This document shows, piece after piece, positions 46,273 through 58,962 of a stretch of 64,000 nucleotides of DNA (the first letter of the stretch is position 1; every line of letters begins with the position of its first letter). The position numbers and the translations under genes were made by a program. The stretch lies in assembly GCA_916048095.2 (NCBI GenBank), contig OU696595.1, positions 948,795-1,012,794 of the forward strand, read 5' to 3'. The notes under the pieces are model-generated. The model had not been told where the DNA came from. It did not search any database and worked only from the letters and a program-made list of their open reading frames with translations. This DNA is from Sacculina carcini. Its lineage: Eukaryota > Arthropoda > Thecostraca > Sacculinidae.

Positions 46273-46719
46273 TAGCAATAAAACCCGCCCGATGTGCGGA
46301 ACAATTCATAAAAATATTGCAAATTAAAAATAAATAAGGCAAACTCATGAAAACCTTAATCAATTAAAAAGTCTAAATTTCATTATTTTTAATTTTATTT
46401 TGACAAAATATTTTCACTCAGCCCGCCTCATATTTAAACCCGCCCGACGTGAGGAATAATTCAGAACTCGAACACCATCCGTTCTGGTTCTTGAAGTCAA
46501 ATCCATTAGTTTTGTATATGAATTCATTCTACACGGTGAAATTGAACGTTTTATTGCTTCCCGCGGGACATTTTATTTCATAAAAATGAGCCATCGCTTC
46601 GTTTGCGTTTGAAGCCCCTGATCATTGAACCAGCGAACCATGAACCAGCGCAATTATGTCATCTCATATTCAAGCATACATACACAAACAGACAGATAAT
46701 TTCTTCTTTATGTATATAT
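46272..46719 (-). mobile_element. Short type-B Helitron
   Basis: CTAGCAATAAAACCCGCCC after (TA)n, through CCCGCGGGACA, to CTTTATGTATATATA. Followed directly by a long copy with a doubled terminus. Confidence 0.75.
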
Positions 46720-49700
46720 ATAGCATTAAAACCGCATTAAAACCCGCCCGTTGTGCGGAGCAATTCATAACATGAAATTCATATTCAATTCATAAAAAAA
46801 TATGGAAAAATAAAAATGAAATAGGGTACACTCCTTAAAATATTAATCAATTGAAAATTATAAATTTAATTATTTTTACTTCGACAAAATATTTCCCCTC
46901 AGTCCGCCTGAGTCATTTTTAAACCCGCCCGTCGTGCTGAATAATTCAGAATTCGAACACGATCCGTTCTGCATCTTGAAGTCAAATCCATTGGTTTTGT
47001 GTATGGATTAATTCTACAGGGTAAATTGAACGTTCGATTGTCTATATTTGCTGCCCGCGAAGCATTTTTATTTTTAAAAAATATCTTTTTTTAAATGAAC
47101 CATTTGAAAAAAATGAACTAAAAAATGGAAACACTTTTTTAAACCCGCCCGTCGTGCGGAACAATTCATACAATAAAATTCATATTTGAAGTCAAATCCA
47201 TTGGTTTTGTGTATGGATAAATTCTACAGGGAAAATTGAACGTTCTATTGTCTATAGTTGCTGCCCGCGGAACATTTTTATTTTTTAAAAAAATTACCTT
47301 TTTTAAATGAACCATTTGAAAAAATGATCTAAAAACACTTTTTTAAACCCACCCGTCGTGCGGAACAATTCATACAATAAAATTCATATCAAATCCATAA
47401 AATATAATGAATACAATATGAAAACCAAAAAATGTAACCTATAAATATCTTAACCAATAAAAAAGTTTAAATGTGAATATTTTTGTTCTTATTTTGACAA
47501 ATATTATCCCTCAACCCGCCTGATATATAAATCTGCCCGTCGTGTGGTATAATTCAGAACACCAACACGAAACAAACAATGAAAGATGATGAAATCTTTT
47601 CATCAGAATGTTTCCAAACTATATTTATTACTTAACATCATTCCCCAATATCATTTGCTTAAGTACTATTCCACTTTTACCGCTATAATATTTATTGTTA
47701 AAATTTATATATTTTCCGCTATCATTAAAACCCAATATAACCTGAGTCAAACCTACCCAACCCAACCCAACCATCCAATCTTGACCGCTCTCAGCCTAGT
47801 CTGAGGTGATTTAACTTATTAGTTTGCGATCACAAAATATACTGATGCGATCATAATTTGTAATCAGAAGACTGAGATTATCTACCCCAGGGGTCCCAAA
47901 CACGCGGCCCACCAATACTTTTCTCTCAACCCGCCAATATAGTATCGGGACCAAACTGTAAGGCAGCTAAATTCACATTTGTTGCATAATGCGATATAAT
48001 TATACACCATTATCATATTATCTCATAATTCCCGGTTAATGCTTCCACTAATGCATCATATTCATACAGTTGATATTTTTTGGATTACACCGATATTACA
48101 GCCCTTGATATTACAGCCGATATTATATTATGCAATCTATATTCTGCTACGTATTATTCCTAATACATATATCATCAGATCGCAAAATATATTTAAAGGT
48201 TCACATCATTCTCTAAAATCATTTGCTTAAGAGCTATTCTACTTTTATCGCTAGAATATTTACTGCTAGCAAAATATCATATACCTCGCTATCATTTAAA
48301 CCAACTATTTATAGATACATTTAAGCCCGCCCGTCGTGCGGAACAGTTAATAAAATATAATTAATATTCAATTCACAAGAAAATAGTGAAAATTGAAAAA
48401 GAAAAACAAACCCATAGGAAAGTTTTAGCCAATATAAAAGTCTAAATGTGAAATTTATGTTTCAATTTAGAAAACATGTTTTTCCACAACCCGCCTCATA
48501 TTTAAAGCTGCCCGTCGTGCGGAATAATTCAAACACGAAACAAACACAAAGAAAATTGATGAAAAACGACCAACAGAAAAAGTCAAATTTGTAAATTCTT
48601 GTTTTAATTATTGACGATGTTTTCCCTCAACACTGCTCAAATTCACACCCGTCCTTCGTGTGTAGTAATTCAGAAGTGTAACACTATCAAAACAATGAAA
48701 CTTTCTGTCATCTCTATAATTCCAGATTTATGCGTCCGCTAAAACAGCATATTCATATAGTTGGCATTGCATGATATTACAACCCATATCCTTATGCAAG
48801 TTTAGCTTATGCAATTTGAAATTAAACCAATTAAATTATACAGTAAAATTCAGTAGTTAACTTTGTTCCTAGTAGTATTTTACCCGCCCGTCGGGCGGAA
48901 CAATTCATGTGTAAATATTGAGGACAATAAAGCCTTTCTATTCAGTATAGTGTAGCATTTATTAAACTGTACCCAATAAAACCACACCATCCATGCTTGG
49001 AGCTAATATGATGCATTATTAATTGTGATTGGGCTTCAGTGAAATTTAATCGGTGTATATTCCTGTGTAATCGCAAGTGCGCATAATAGCTGTCAAATTG
49101 GAAATATGTGCTTTTAACTTTACACCGCCGTAACTTCCTTAAGATACACTTTGGAAAATTACAAATTATACCGTATTGTAGAAAATAATATTTCTAGCAC
49201 GATGGTATAATTTATTTTTATGTATAACAAATAGTTACTGAGAAATAGTAGAAAAAAGAATTAATTTTAGTCGCCCGGTGTTCAAGTGTAATTTTGGATG
49301 TATTTGAGAAGTTTGCCAATTTTCCACGTTTTTTGTATCATTTGTGGGTATAACTTATAGCATATCTCGTAGAACACAAAATTCTCTACACAGTAGTATA
49401 TTCCTGTGTAATCGCAAGTGCGTAAATTGTGATTGGACTTGAGTGAAATTAAATCAGTGTATATTCATGTGTAATCGCAAGTACGCATAATAGCTGTCAA
49501 ATTGGCAACATGACATTTTGACTTTACACCGCCGTATCTTCCTTCAGATACACCTTGGAAAACTAAGAATTATACCGTATTGTAGGAAACAACATTTCTA
49601 GCACGATGGTATAATTAATTTTAAGGTATGACAAACAGTTCCTGAGAAATGGGTAGAAAAATGAATAAATTTTAGTCACCCGGTGTTCAAGTGTAATTTT

Positions 49701-50833
49701 GGATGTATTTGAGAATTTTGCCAATTTTACACGTTTTTTGTATCATTTGTGGGTATAAATTATACCTTTTCTTGTAGAACACAAAATGCTCTACACAGTA
49801 GTATATTCCTGTGTAATCGCAAGTGCGCATAATAGCTGTCAAATTGGCAATATGTCCTTTTGAATTTACACCGCCGTAACTTTTTTCAGATACACTTTGC
49901 AAAATTACAAATTATACCGTATTGTAGAAAACAAAATTTCTAGCACGATGGTATAATTTATTTTTATGTGTAACAAATAGTTCCTGAGAACTAGGTAGAA
50001 AAATGAATTTATTTTAGTCGCACGGTGTTCAAGTGTAATTTTGGATGTATTTGAGAATTTTTCCAATTTTACACTTTTTTTGTATCATTTGTGGGTATAA
50101 ATTATAACGTTTCTTGTAGAACACAAAAGTTTCTACACAATAGTATAATTTTTATAACTGTAACTCTGCTGGTTTAAGGGGAATATATAGCGGAATATTG
50201 ACCAAAATATTCGCGTTTTTCAGTGCCTTCTTGACTTTATCATTTTGACTTCACACCGCCGTAACTTTATCTTAATACGCTTTGGAAAATAAATATTTAT
50301 ACCGTGCTGTAGAAAACAAAATTCCCAGCATAATGGTATTATTTATTTAGATGTGTGATGTTTAGTTGCTGAGATTTAGAGAAAAAAGTACAGAAAATCG
50401 GACGCTTCGAGCTTAAATATAATTTTGAATGTAGACTGAAATTTTGTCATTTTTACATATTTTATATTCAATTTTTGGATATTAATTATAGCCTATCGCG
50501 TAGAACAGAATATGTTCTACACAGTGGTATAATCTGTTTGGCTGTACCATTTCTGGTTTATGAGGAGTAGATGTAGGAATATTGACCAAAATTTTCGCAT
50601 TTTTCAGGGTTCATTTTGTCTTTTCACCGCGATAACTTTTTTTGGTTTTATTTTTAAAATTTGAAATTTATCTTATCATGTAGACAATAAAATTTCCAGC
50701 GTAATGGTATAAATTGTTGGCGGGTACATTAAGTGGTTACCGAGTAGCAGCTTGCTGAAAATGTGATCAAGGAGGGTGGGACAGATAAACACACAGACAG
50801 ACAGACAGACAGAGGATCTCTTTTATATATATA
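46720..50833 (-). mobile_element. Long non-autonomous Helitron (4.1 kb)
   Basis: Left end ATAGCATTAAAACC plus a second GCATTAAAACCCGCCC. The 600-bp left part is partly duplicated (modules at 46920 and 47150). hAT-end fragment at 47888, palindromic hairpin CCGCCCGTCGGGCGG near 48885, satellite about 49060-50730, right end GGATCTCTTTTATATATA. No gene. Confidence 0.8.
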
Positions 50834-51273
50834 CTAGCATTAAAACCCGCCCGTTGTGCGGAGCAATTCATAAAAATATTGCAAATTAAAAATAAATAAG
50901 GCAAACTCATAAAAACCTTAATCAATTAAAAAGTCTGAATTTCATTGTTTTTAATTTTATTTTGACAAAATATTTTCACTCAACCCGCCTCATATTTAAA
51001 CCCGCCCGACGTGAGGAATGATTCAGAACTCGAGCACCATCCGTTCTGGTTCTTGAAGTCAAATCCATTAGTTTTGTATATGAATTCATTCTACACGGTG
51101 AAATTAAACGTTTTATTGCTGCCCGCGGGACATTTTTTTTAAATAAAAATGAGCCATCCCTTCGTTTGCGTTTGAAGCCCCTGGTCTATACCATTGAATC
51201 CGCGCAATTATGTCACCTCATATTCAAGCATACATACACAGACAGACAGATAATTTCTTCTTTATGTATACAT
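50834..51273 (-). mobile_element. Short type-B Helitron
   Basis: Begins CTAGCATTAAAACCCGCC directly after the preceding 5' end and (TA)n. It has a small internal deletion compared with 8828-9276 (the ATCATTGAACCAGCG part is reduced). Confidence 0.75.
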
Positions 51274-54200
51274 ATAGCATTAAAACCCGCCCGTTGTGCG
51301 GAGCAATTCATAACATGAAATTCATATTCAATTCATAAAAAAATATGGAAAAATAAAAATGAATTAGGGTACACTCATAAAAATATTAATCAATTGAAAA
51401 TTATAAGTTTAATTATTTTTATTTCGACAACATATTTCCCCTCAGTCCGCCTGAGTCATTTTTAAACCCGCCCGTCGTGTTGAATAATTCAGAGCTCGAA
51501 CACGATCCGTTCTGGATCTTGAAGTAAAATCCATTGGTTTGTGTATGGATTAATTCTACAGGGGAAATTGAACGTTCTATTGTCTATAGTTGCTGCCCGC
51601 GGAACATTTTTATTTTTAAAAAAAATACCTTTTTTAAATGAACCATTTGAAAAAATGAACTAAACAATGGAAACCCTTTTTTTAAACCCGCCCGTCGTGC
51701 GGAACAATTCATACAATAAAATTCATATTTGAAGTCAAATCCATTGGTTTTGTGTATGGATTAATTCTACAGGGGAAATTGAACGTTATATTGTCTATAG
51801 TTGCTGCCCGCGGACATTTTTATTTAAAAAAAACCTTTCTTAAATGAACCATTTGAAAAAATGATCTAAAAACACTTTTTTAAACCCACCCGTCGTGCGG
51901 AACAATTCATACAATAAAATTCATATCAAATCCATAAAATATAATGAATACAAATTGAAAACCAAAAAATGTAACCTATAAATATCTTAACCAATAGAAT
52001 AGTCTAAATTTGAATATTTTTGTTCTTATTTTGACAAATATTATCCCTCAACCCGCCTGATATATAAATCTGCCCGTCGTGTGGTATAATTCAGAACACA
52101 AACACGAAACAAACAATGAAAGATGATGAAATCTTTTCATCAGAATGTTTCCAAACTATATTTATTACTTAACATCATTCCCCAATATCATTTGCTTAAG
52201 TACTATTTCACTTTTTCCGCTATAATATTTATTGTTAAAATTTATATATTTTCCGCTATCATTAAAACCCAATATAACCTGAGTCAAACCTACCCAACCC
52301 AACCCAACCATCCAATCTTGACCGCACCCAGCCTAGTCTGTGGTGATTTAACTTATTAGTTTGTGATCACAAAATATACTGATTCGATCATAATTTGTAA
52401 TCAGAAGACTGAGATTACCTACCCCAGGAGTCCCAAACACGCGGCCCACCAATACTTTTCTCTTAACCCGCCAATATAGTATCGGAAACAAATTGTTACA
52501 AACAGCTAAATTCACATTTGTTGCATAATGCGATATATTTATACACCATTTAAGTCACATTTACATTAGTGAGTCTGGATCTTGAAGTCAAGCCCGTGAG
52601 TTTTGTATATGGATTCATTCCACATGGTAAAATTGAATGTTTGAATCCACCCGTCGTGCGGAACAATTAATAAAACAAAAATAATACATATTTAAATGCA
52701 AACAGCCAGTCTAATAGAAAACTCTAAATTGAAAAATCTATACCAATAGAAAATTCCTGTTCTGAATTTGCATATTCTTATTCTAATAATTGACGGCATA
52801 TTATTCAGTCAACCCGCCTCATACTTAAGCCCGCCTGTCGTCAGGGATAATTTCGAAATGTAAACACAAAATAACAATAAATTTTTTAGTATATATATGA
52901 ACTTTTTTCCATAATATTATCTCATAATTCCCGGTTAATGCTTCCACTAATGCATCATATTCATACAGTTGCTATTTTTTGGATTACACCCATATTACAG
53001 CCCTTTAATATTACAGCCGATATTATATTATGCAATCTATATTCTGCTACGTATTATTCCTAATACATATATCATCAGATCGCAAAATTATTTGAAGGCT
53101 CACATCATTCTCCACCATCATTTGCTCAAGAGCTATTCAACTTTTAACGCAGGAATATTTACTGCTAGCAAAATATCATATACCTCGCTATCATTTAAAC
53201 CCACTCTTTATAGATACATTCAAGCCCGCCCGTCGTGCGGAAAAGTTCATAAAATATAATTAATATTCAATTCATAGAAAATTAGTGCATATTGAAAAAT
53301 AAAAACAAACCCATAGAAAAGATTTAGCCAATATAAAAGTTCAAATGTGAAATTCATGTTTCAATTTAGAAAACATGTTTTTCCACAACCCGCCTCATAT
53401 TTAAAGCTGCCCGTCGTGCGGAATAATTCAGAACTCAAACACGAAACAAACACAAAGAAAATTGATAAAAAACAACCAATAGAAAAAGTTAAATTTGTAA
53501 ATTCTTGTTTTAATTATTGACGATGTATTTTCCCTCAACAGTGCTCAAGTTCACACCCATCCTTCGTGTGTAGTAATTCAGAAGTGTAACACTATCAAAA
53601 CAATGTAACTTTCTTTCATCTTTATAATTCCAGATTAATGCTTCCGCTAACACTAGTGCGCATAATAGCTGTCAAATAGGCAATATATCCTTTTGACTTT
53701 ACACCCCCGTAACTTCCTTCAGAAACACTTTGGAAAATTACAAATTATACCGTATTGTAGAAAACAAGATTTCTAGCACGATGGTGTAATGTATTTTTAT
53801 GTGTAACAAATAGTTTCAGAGAAATGGTAGTAAAATGAATTTATTTTAGTCGCCCGGTGTTCAAGTGTAATTTTGGATGTATTTGAGAATTTTGCCAATT
53901 TTACACGTTTTTTGTATCATTTGTGGGTATAAATTATAGCTTATCTTGTAGAACACAGAATTTTCTACACAGTAGTATATACTGTGTAATCGCAAGTGCG
54001 CATAATAGCTGTCAAATTGGCAATATATCCTTTTGACTTTACACCCCCGTAACTTCCTTCAGATACACTTTGGAAAATTACAAATTATACCGTATTGTAG
54101 AAAACAAGATTTCTAGCACGATGGTGTAATGTATTTTTATGTGTAACAAATAGTTTCAGAGAAATGGTAGTAAAATGAATTAATTTTAGTCGCCCGGTGT

Positions 54201-54888
54201 TCAAGTGTAATTTTGGATGTATTTGAGAATTTTGCCAATTTTACACGTTTTTTGTATCATTTGTGGGTATAAATTATAGCTTATCTTGTAGAACACATAA
54301 TTCTCTACACAGTAGTATATACTGTGTAATCGCAAGTGCGTAAATTGTGATTGCACTTCAATGAAATTAAATCAGTGTATATTCATGTGTAATCGCAAGT
54401 GCGCATAATAGCTGTCAAATTGGCAACATGACATTTTGACTCTACACCGCCGTAACTTCCTTCAGATACACTTTGGAAAGTTACGAATTATACCGTATTG
54501 TAGAAAACAAGATTTCTAGCACGATGGTGTAATTTATTTTTATGTGTAACAAATATTTACCGAGAAATAGTAGAAATATGAATAAATTTTAGTCGCCCGG
54601 TATTCAAGTGTAATTTTGGATGTATTTGAGAATTTTGCCAATTTCGCACGTTTTTTGTATCATTTCTGGGTATAAATTATAACTTATCTTGTTGAACACA
54701 AAATTATCTACACAGTAGTATATTCCTGTCTAATCGCAAGTGCGCATAATTGGTTATATTTTTAAAATTATAAATTTAGCCTACAGTGTAGACAAAATAA
54801 ATTCCAACATGATGGTATAAATTTTTAGCGGGTACGCCAAGTGATGGCCGAGTAGCAGCTGATGGAAAATGGACCAAGAAGGGTGGGA

Positions 54889-54929
<41 letters not shown>

Positions 54930-54980
54930 ACACACACACACACAAACACACAGACACACAGAGGATCTCTTTTATATATA
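51274..54980 (-). mobile_element. Long non-autonomous Helitron (3.7 kb)
   Basis: Left end ATAGCATTAAAACCCGCCC; modules (one duplicated near 51680); hAT-end fragment at 52425; modules; short satellite (about 53650-54760) in which two consecutive units (53650-53990 and 53990-54330) are almost identical; (CA)n at 54893-54960; right end GAGGATCTCTTTTATATATA. Confidence 0.8.
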
Positions 54981-55433
54981 GCACGACGGGCATGTATGAA
55001 TATGAGGCGGTTTAGGCAAACTATTTTGTGAATTTTTTTTATGAAAATATAGAAATTTAGACTTTTTTATGGGTTTACTACACTCTTTTTTAATTCATAT
55101 TCCTTTTCTCTTATGAATTGAATACAAATTTAATTGTATTAATTGTTTCGCACGACAGGCGGGCTTACATGCTAGAATTTTTGTGTTTGTTTCGTGTTTT
55201 TGTTCTGAAATATGCCGCACAATGGGTGGGTTTATATATGAGGCGGGTTGAGGGAAAGTATTATGTCAAAATAAAAATAAAAATATTCACACTTGGACTT
55301 TTCTATTGAGTAAGACACTTAAGGGTTTTCATTTTCTTTTTTAATTTGGAATATTTTTTATGAATATCAATTTTTATAAATATTAATTCCATTTTATGAA
55401 CTCCTCCGCACAACGGGCGGGTTTTAATGCTAT
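54981..55433 (+). mobile_element. Helitron 3'-end fragment, plus orientation
   Basis: Inverted relative to its neighbour. Contains modules like those at 28046-28260 and ends CGGGCGGGTTTTAATGCTAT next to (TA)n, i.e. the hairpin and terminus with CTAG changed to CTAT. Confidence 0.65.
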
Positions 55434-55695
55434 TATATATATATATATATATAGCTTATTTTAACACGTATATTTATGGGGATGCCTAAAAGACACAGTT
55501 CACGCACTGAAGCCTGCAGCACTCAGTCAGTAGTTGAGTACAGGCATTCAACGTGAATGTACGAATAATTTCATTGTGTTTCGAGTCTACAGCAAAACGG
55601 ACAGCAATTCGAGAACACACGCAAAATATAATAATATTTTCAAGCTCTCTTACATGTTGAAAAGTATTTATGATTAAAATGAACGCCCAGTTAAC

Positions 55696-55762
<67 letters not shown>

Positions 55763-56397
55763 GTATACTGTTTATAACATCGATGTATAATATATGTGAT
55801 TTGGCTTATATCGTATTTAATTAATGTACACATAGGACAGCCAGGCTTTAAATCGGTTTTGTATCCTAGCAAATTCTGTTGAGTGTGAAAAGTTCAGAAA
55901 CTGAAAAAGACCGCAATTTTACAAACAGTCCAATACATGCTTGCATGTTTCGTTTCACACGAATTTATTTGCAAAACATATTCATTCTTTTTTCGAAAGC
56001 GTCAAAGTTTCAAATTTGACATGTGTGGAATATTTTTTTGACAATAGCCCAGACCACTCTCTGCCAAAAATGGTCTAACCAAAAAATTAAGTAGACGTGC
56101 AGCTTTGTCTGGCCACAAACCAGATCCAAAGCTGCATACCCCCAATTCGGCCTTGATATCCTAAACCAACTACACATTATGGACAGATTACATAAGAGGG
56201 TAAAGAAGAAGCAAAATGATGAAATAATTTTGGACCAGAAGATGCACATAACAATAAGTTATAATGCTTTTATTGTCTAGTACCTCACACACAAACTCAA
56301 CCCGCCACAAACTCAACCCCAAGCTAGTGATCATTTTTGACGTATAAGAGGAGGTACGCATTCTTCGTCCTCACGCTTGACTCGCTGATGAGGGACA
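55434..56397. other. Mostly unique sequence, no firm gene
   Basis: Contains (TA)n at about 55698-55760. A plus-strand open stretch of 57 codons at 56111-56281 (CSFVWPQTRSKAAYPQFGLD ... to TAG) has a plausible codon mix and could be an exon or transposon relic, but I do not recognise it and its upstream splice site (ACGTGCAG) is weak. Confidence 0.35.
55698..55760. repeat. (TA)n microsatellite
   Basis: About 63 bp of TA repeats with no Helitron end attached on either side. Confidence 0.85.
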
Positions 56398-56555
56398 CGA
56401 TGAGGCCGAATCCGCGGGATGAGGCTGAATCCACGAGATAAGGCAGAATCCGCGGGATGAGGGGCGAATCCGCGGGATCGGGATGATGCCGAATCCGCGG
56501 GATGAGGCTAAATCCGCGGGATGAGGCCGAATCCGCGGGATGAGGCCGGCGGGGG
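56398..56555. repeat. ~24-bp GC-rich minisatellite
   Basis: Seven imperfect units of GATGAGGCCGAATCCGCGG, with variants (GCTGAATCCACG, GGGCGAATCCGCG). GC content is far above the surroundings. Confidence 0.85.
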
Positions 56556-56729
56556 GAGATGACTGTCTCTTTTTAATTTCTTTTGGTTTTTCCTTCTTCG
56601 AAGATTTCTTTTGAAGATTGTTGTGAATGCGAGATGCGAGCTGCCGCCGACAAATCGAAAATCGGCAGCGTTTGGCGGAAAACGGGAACGACGGAAAATC
56701 CTTCTACAAACAAACAAAAAAAGTCCTCA
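56556..56729. other. Unique spacer between minisatellites
   Basis: T-rich then CG-rich sequence (GAGCTGCCGCCGACAAATCG). No gene or element recognised. Confidence 0.5.
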
Positions 56730-57170
56730 AACAGACACAAATGACCTCAATTACCTTGAAAATGACCTCGGAGATCAACAAAACTAAGCCTATGACCTTC
56801 TTGCATCCATTTTACCCCTAGGGACCAAGTTTCATCAAAATCGGTCCAGTGGTTTAGAAAGAAATTGGGTAAACAGACACAAATGACCTCAATGACCTTG
56901 AAAATGACCTCGGAGGTCATAAAAAACTAGCCTATGACCTTCTTGCATCCATTTTACCGCTAGGGACTAAGTTTCATCAAAATCGGTCCAGTGGCTTAGG
57001 AGGAGATATGGTAAAAAGACACAAATGATCTCAATGACCTTGAAAATGACCTCGGAGGTCAACAGAACTCAACCTATGACCTTCTTGCATCCATTTTACC
57101 CCTAGGCACCAAGTTTAATTAAAATCGGTCTAATGGTTTAGGAGGAGATAGGATACAAACAGACATTTAG
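56730..57170. repeat. ~142-bp tandem repeat, three copies
   Basis: Units each hold AATGACCTCAATGACCTTG, CTTCTTGCATCCATTTTAC and CATCAAAATCGGTCCAGTGG. Adjacent units are about 85-90% alike by eye. Motifs of this kind are familiar from dispersed invertebrate repeats, but I cannot assign a family. Confidence 0.8.
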
Positions 57171-57224
57171 AAAATTTGCAATCAGTGCAGGGCAAAAAAA
57201 CCATCAATTTGGACCTTCGGGCCG

Positions 57225-57900
57225 AATTGGAAAATGCTGCAGTCGTTTCTGTTTGTCGTTTCTCGCAAACAGCGCGTGTTGCTCAACGGTAGAACGTCAC
57301 AGGGGTCCGATGTAACCAGCCGAGTGCCGGAGGGAGCCATACTGAGTCCGTACTGAGTCCGCTCCTGTTTGACATACTCGTCAATGACCTAGCAGTGAGC
57401 TTGGGAGACTCGGCGCTACTCTACGCTGACGATATCATCAATTCTTCATTGTGTCGAGATGGCTACAGATGGCCAGATTCTACAGTGTCTAATTGGCCGT
57501 TTTTGTACCTGCTGCGGTGAATGCGAGTTGAGACTTGACTCAATCAAATGTTGAAAGCTCAGCGTTACACTCAGAAAGCAGTTGTGCTCGTGCCAGTATA
57601 AAATTGGCGGTGAAATAGTACAGACGATTTGCGTGGTTCGTGTCCTGGGTGTCATGATGAATCTAATCTCACCGTCCTGGGTGTCATGATAAATCTAATC
57701 TCATCGTCCTGGGTGTCATGATGAATCTAATCTCACCGTCCTGGGTGTCATGATGAATCTAATCTCTCCGTCCTGGGTGTCATGATGAATCTAATCTCAC
57801 CGTCCTGGGTGTCATGATGAATCTAATCTCACCGTCCTGGGTGTCATGATAAACGATAAACTCACCTTTGACCCACATGCTGAAACCATTACTCAGGTTA
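57225..57900 (+). pseudogene. Decayed LINE reverse transcriptase
   Basis: The plus strand reads SFLFVVSRKQRVLLNGRT, then VTSRVPEGAILSP, LLFDILVNDLAVSLGD and LLYADDI: RT blocks 3 to 5 with catalytic YADD at about 57420. Later fragments continue the order (LRKQLCSCQYKIGGE, then VLGVMINDKLTFDPHAET near 57840-57885). It is broken by an 11-bp duplication (TACTGAGTCCG, about 57340-57352), in-frame stops, and a minisatellite expansion at 57641-57855. It differs from the L2 copies in this window (FL..RKQRV..NG rather than LSGRTYSVNF), so it belongs to another non-LTR clade. Confidence 0.8.
57641..57855. repeat. ~32-bp minisatellite inside the LINE relic
   Basis: About six and a half units of GTCCTGGGTGTCATGATGA followed by ATCTAATCTCACC. 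The unit codes for the RT phrase VLGVMMN in the LINE frame, so the array seems to have grown from the LINE's own sequence. Confidence 0.85.
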
Positions 57901-58073
57901 TTGTGCGAGTAATTGGTTAGGTAATTGTGTGAGTGGTTTGTTAGGTAATTTTGCAGGTAATTGTTACCTAAAAATACCCCCTTACACAAAAATACCCATT
58001 TACAACAAAAATACCCACCCAACCCAACGTTGAAGACCTCATTCAGCACAGTATACTTTGACCTCTCTAGATA

Positions 58074-58960
58074 AGCCATGAACAAATCAACTGCGCTAAT
58101 CACAATGTTTTCGCTCAATTATTTACAGCAGCCATTTGGCGATGCAATTGTTACTGAAACTCTTTGCCGATGAAAACTTGTGTTTGAGCAAAAACATTTT
58201 CGAGCACGACCTTGGCTGTTTTTTATACTTATTTTTATATTAATTAACGTGTGTATATACCTTTTGAGCACCAGAAACGAAACCGATTTGAAACCTCATT
58301 GTTCCATGTGTGCCCTAAAGTGACTACAACAAAAAACAGCTGACATATAATATATTCATGTAAAATAGGTGTTTTCTGTATATATAAATGTGCTGTGTTT
58401 TTACACTACGCCACAAAAGGTTCTATTGTTAGACGCGGTGGCCTGGAAATACCTGGAAAAAACATCAAAACAACTGTATGTGGAAGTCATGTGCTTGGCA
58501 CATGTGTGCAGCTGCAGTTTGCAAAATTCACGTGCCAAGCACATGACTTCCACACACAGTTGTTTTGATGTTTTTTCCAGGTATTTCCAAGCCACCGCGT
58601 CTAACAATAGAACCTTTTGTGGCGTAGTGTAAAAACACAGCACATTTATATATACAGAAAACACCTATTTTACATGAATATATTATATGTCAGCTGTTTT
58701 TTGTTGTAGTCACTTTAGGGCACACATGGAATAAGGAGGTTTCAAATTGGTTTCGTTTCTGGTGCTCAAAAAGGTATATAAACACGTTAATTAATATAAA
58801 AATAAATATAAAAAACAACCAAGGTCGTGCTCGAAAATGTTTTTGCTCAAACACAAGTTTTCATCGGCAAAGGGTTTCAGTAATAATTGCATCGCCAAAT
58901 GGCTGCTGTAAATAATTGAGCGAAAACATTGTGATTAGCGCAGTTGATTTGTTCATGGCT
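58074..58960. mobile_element. Long terminal-inverted-repeat (fold-back) element
   Basis: A near-perfect palindrome with arms of about 427 bp (58074-58500 and 58533-58960) and a 32-bp spacer. The outer tips AGCCATGAACAAATC / GATTTGTTCATGGCT are flanked by TA on both sides (58072-58073, 58961-58962), the target duplication of Tc1/mariner-type and some other DNA transposons. It encodes no transposase; an 87-codon ORF appears on both strands only because of the symmetry. Arms differ by few bases, so it is young or conversion keeps the arms alike. Superfamily is uncertain. Confidence 0.75.
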
Positions 58961-58962
58961 TA

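Noticed and set aside
8828-55433. CRISPR-like appearance of regularly recurring palindromic CCCGCCCGTCGTGCGG blocks
   Set aside because: Spacing is irregular (tens to hundreds of bases), spacer sequences are themselves repeated, and the setting is an animal genome. They are Helitron hairpin modules.
57270-57295. tRNA D-arm-like string GCTCAACGGTAGAAC
   Set aside because: No cloverleaf can be completed around it, and the DNA reads as LINE reverse transcriptase (VLLNGRTSQ).
58369-58664. The same 87-residue peptide encoded on both strands
   Set aside because: A direct result of the palindrome arms, not evidence for a gene.
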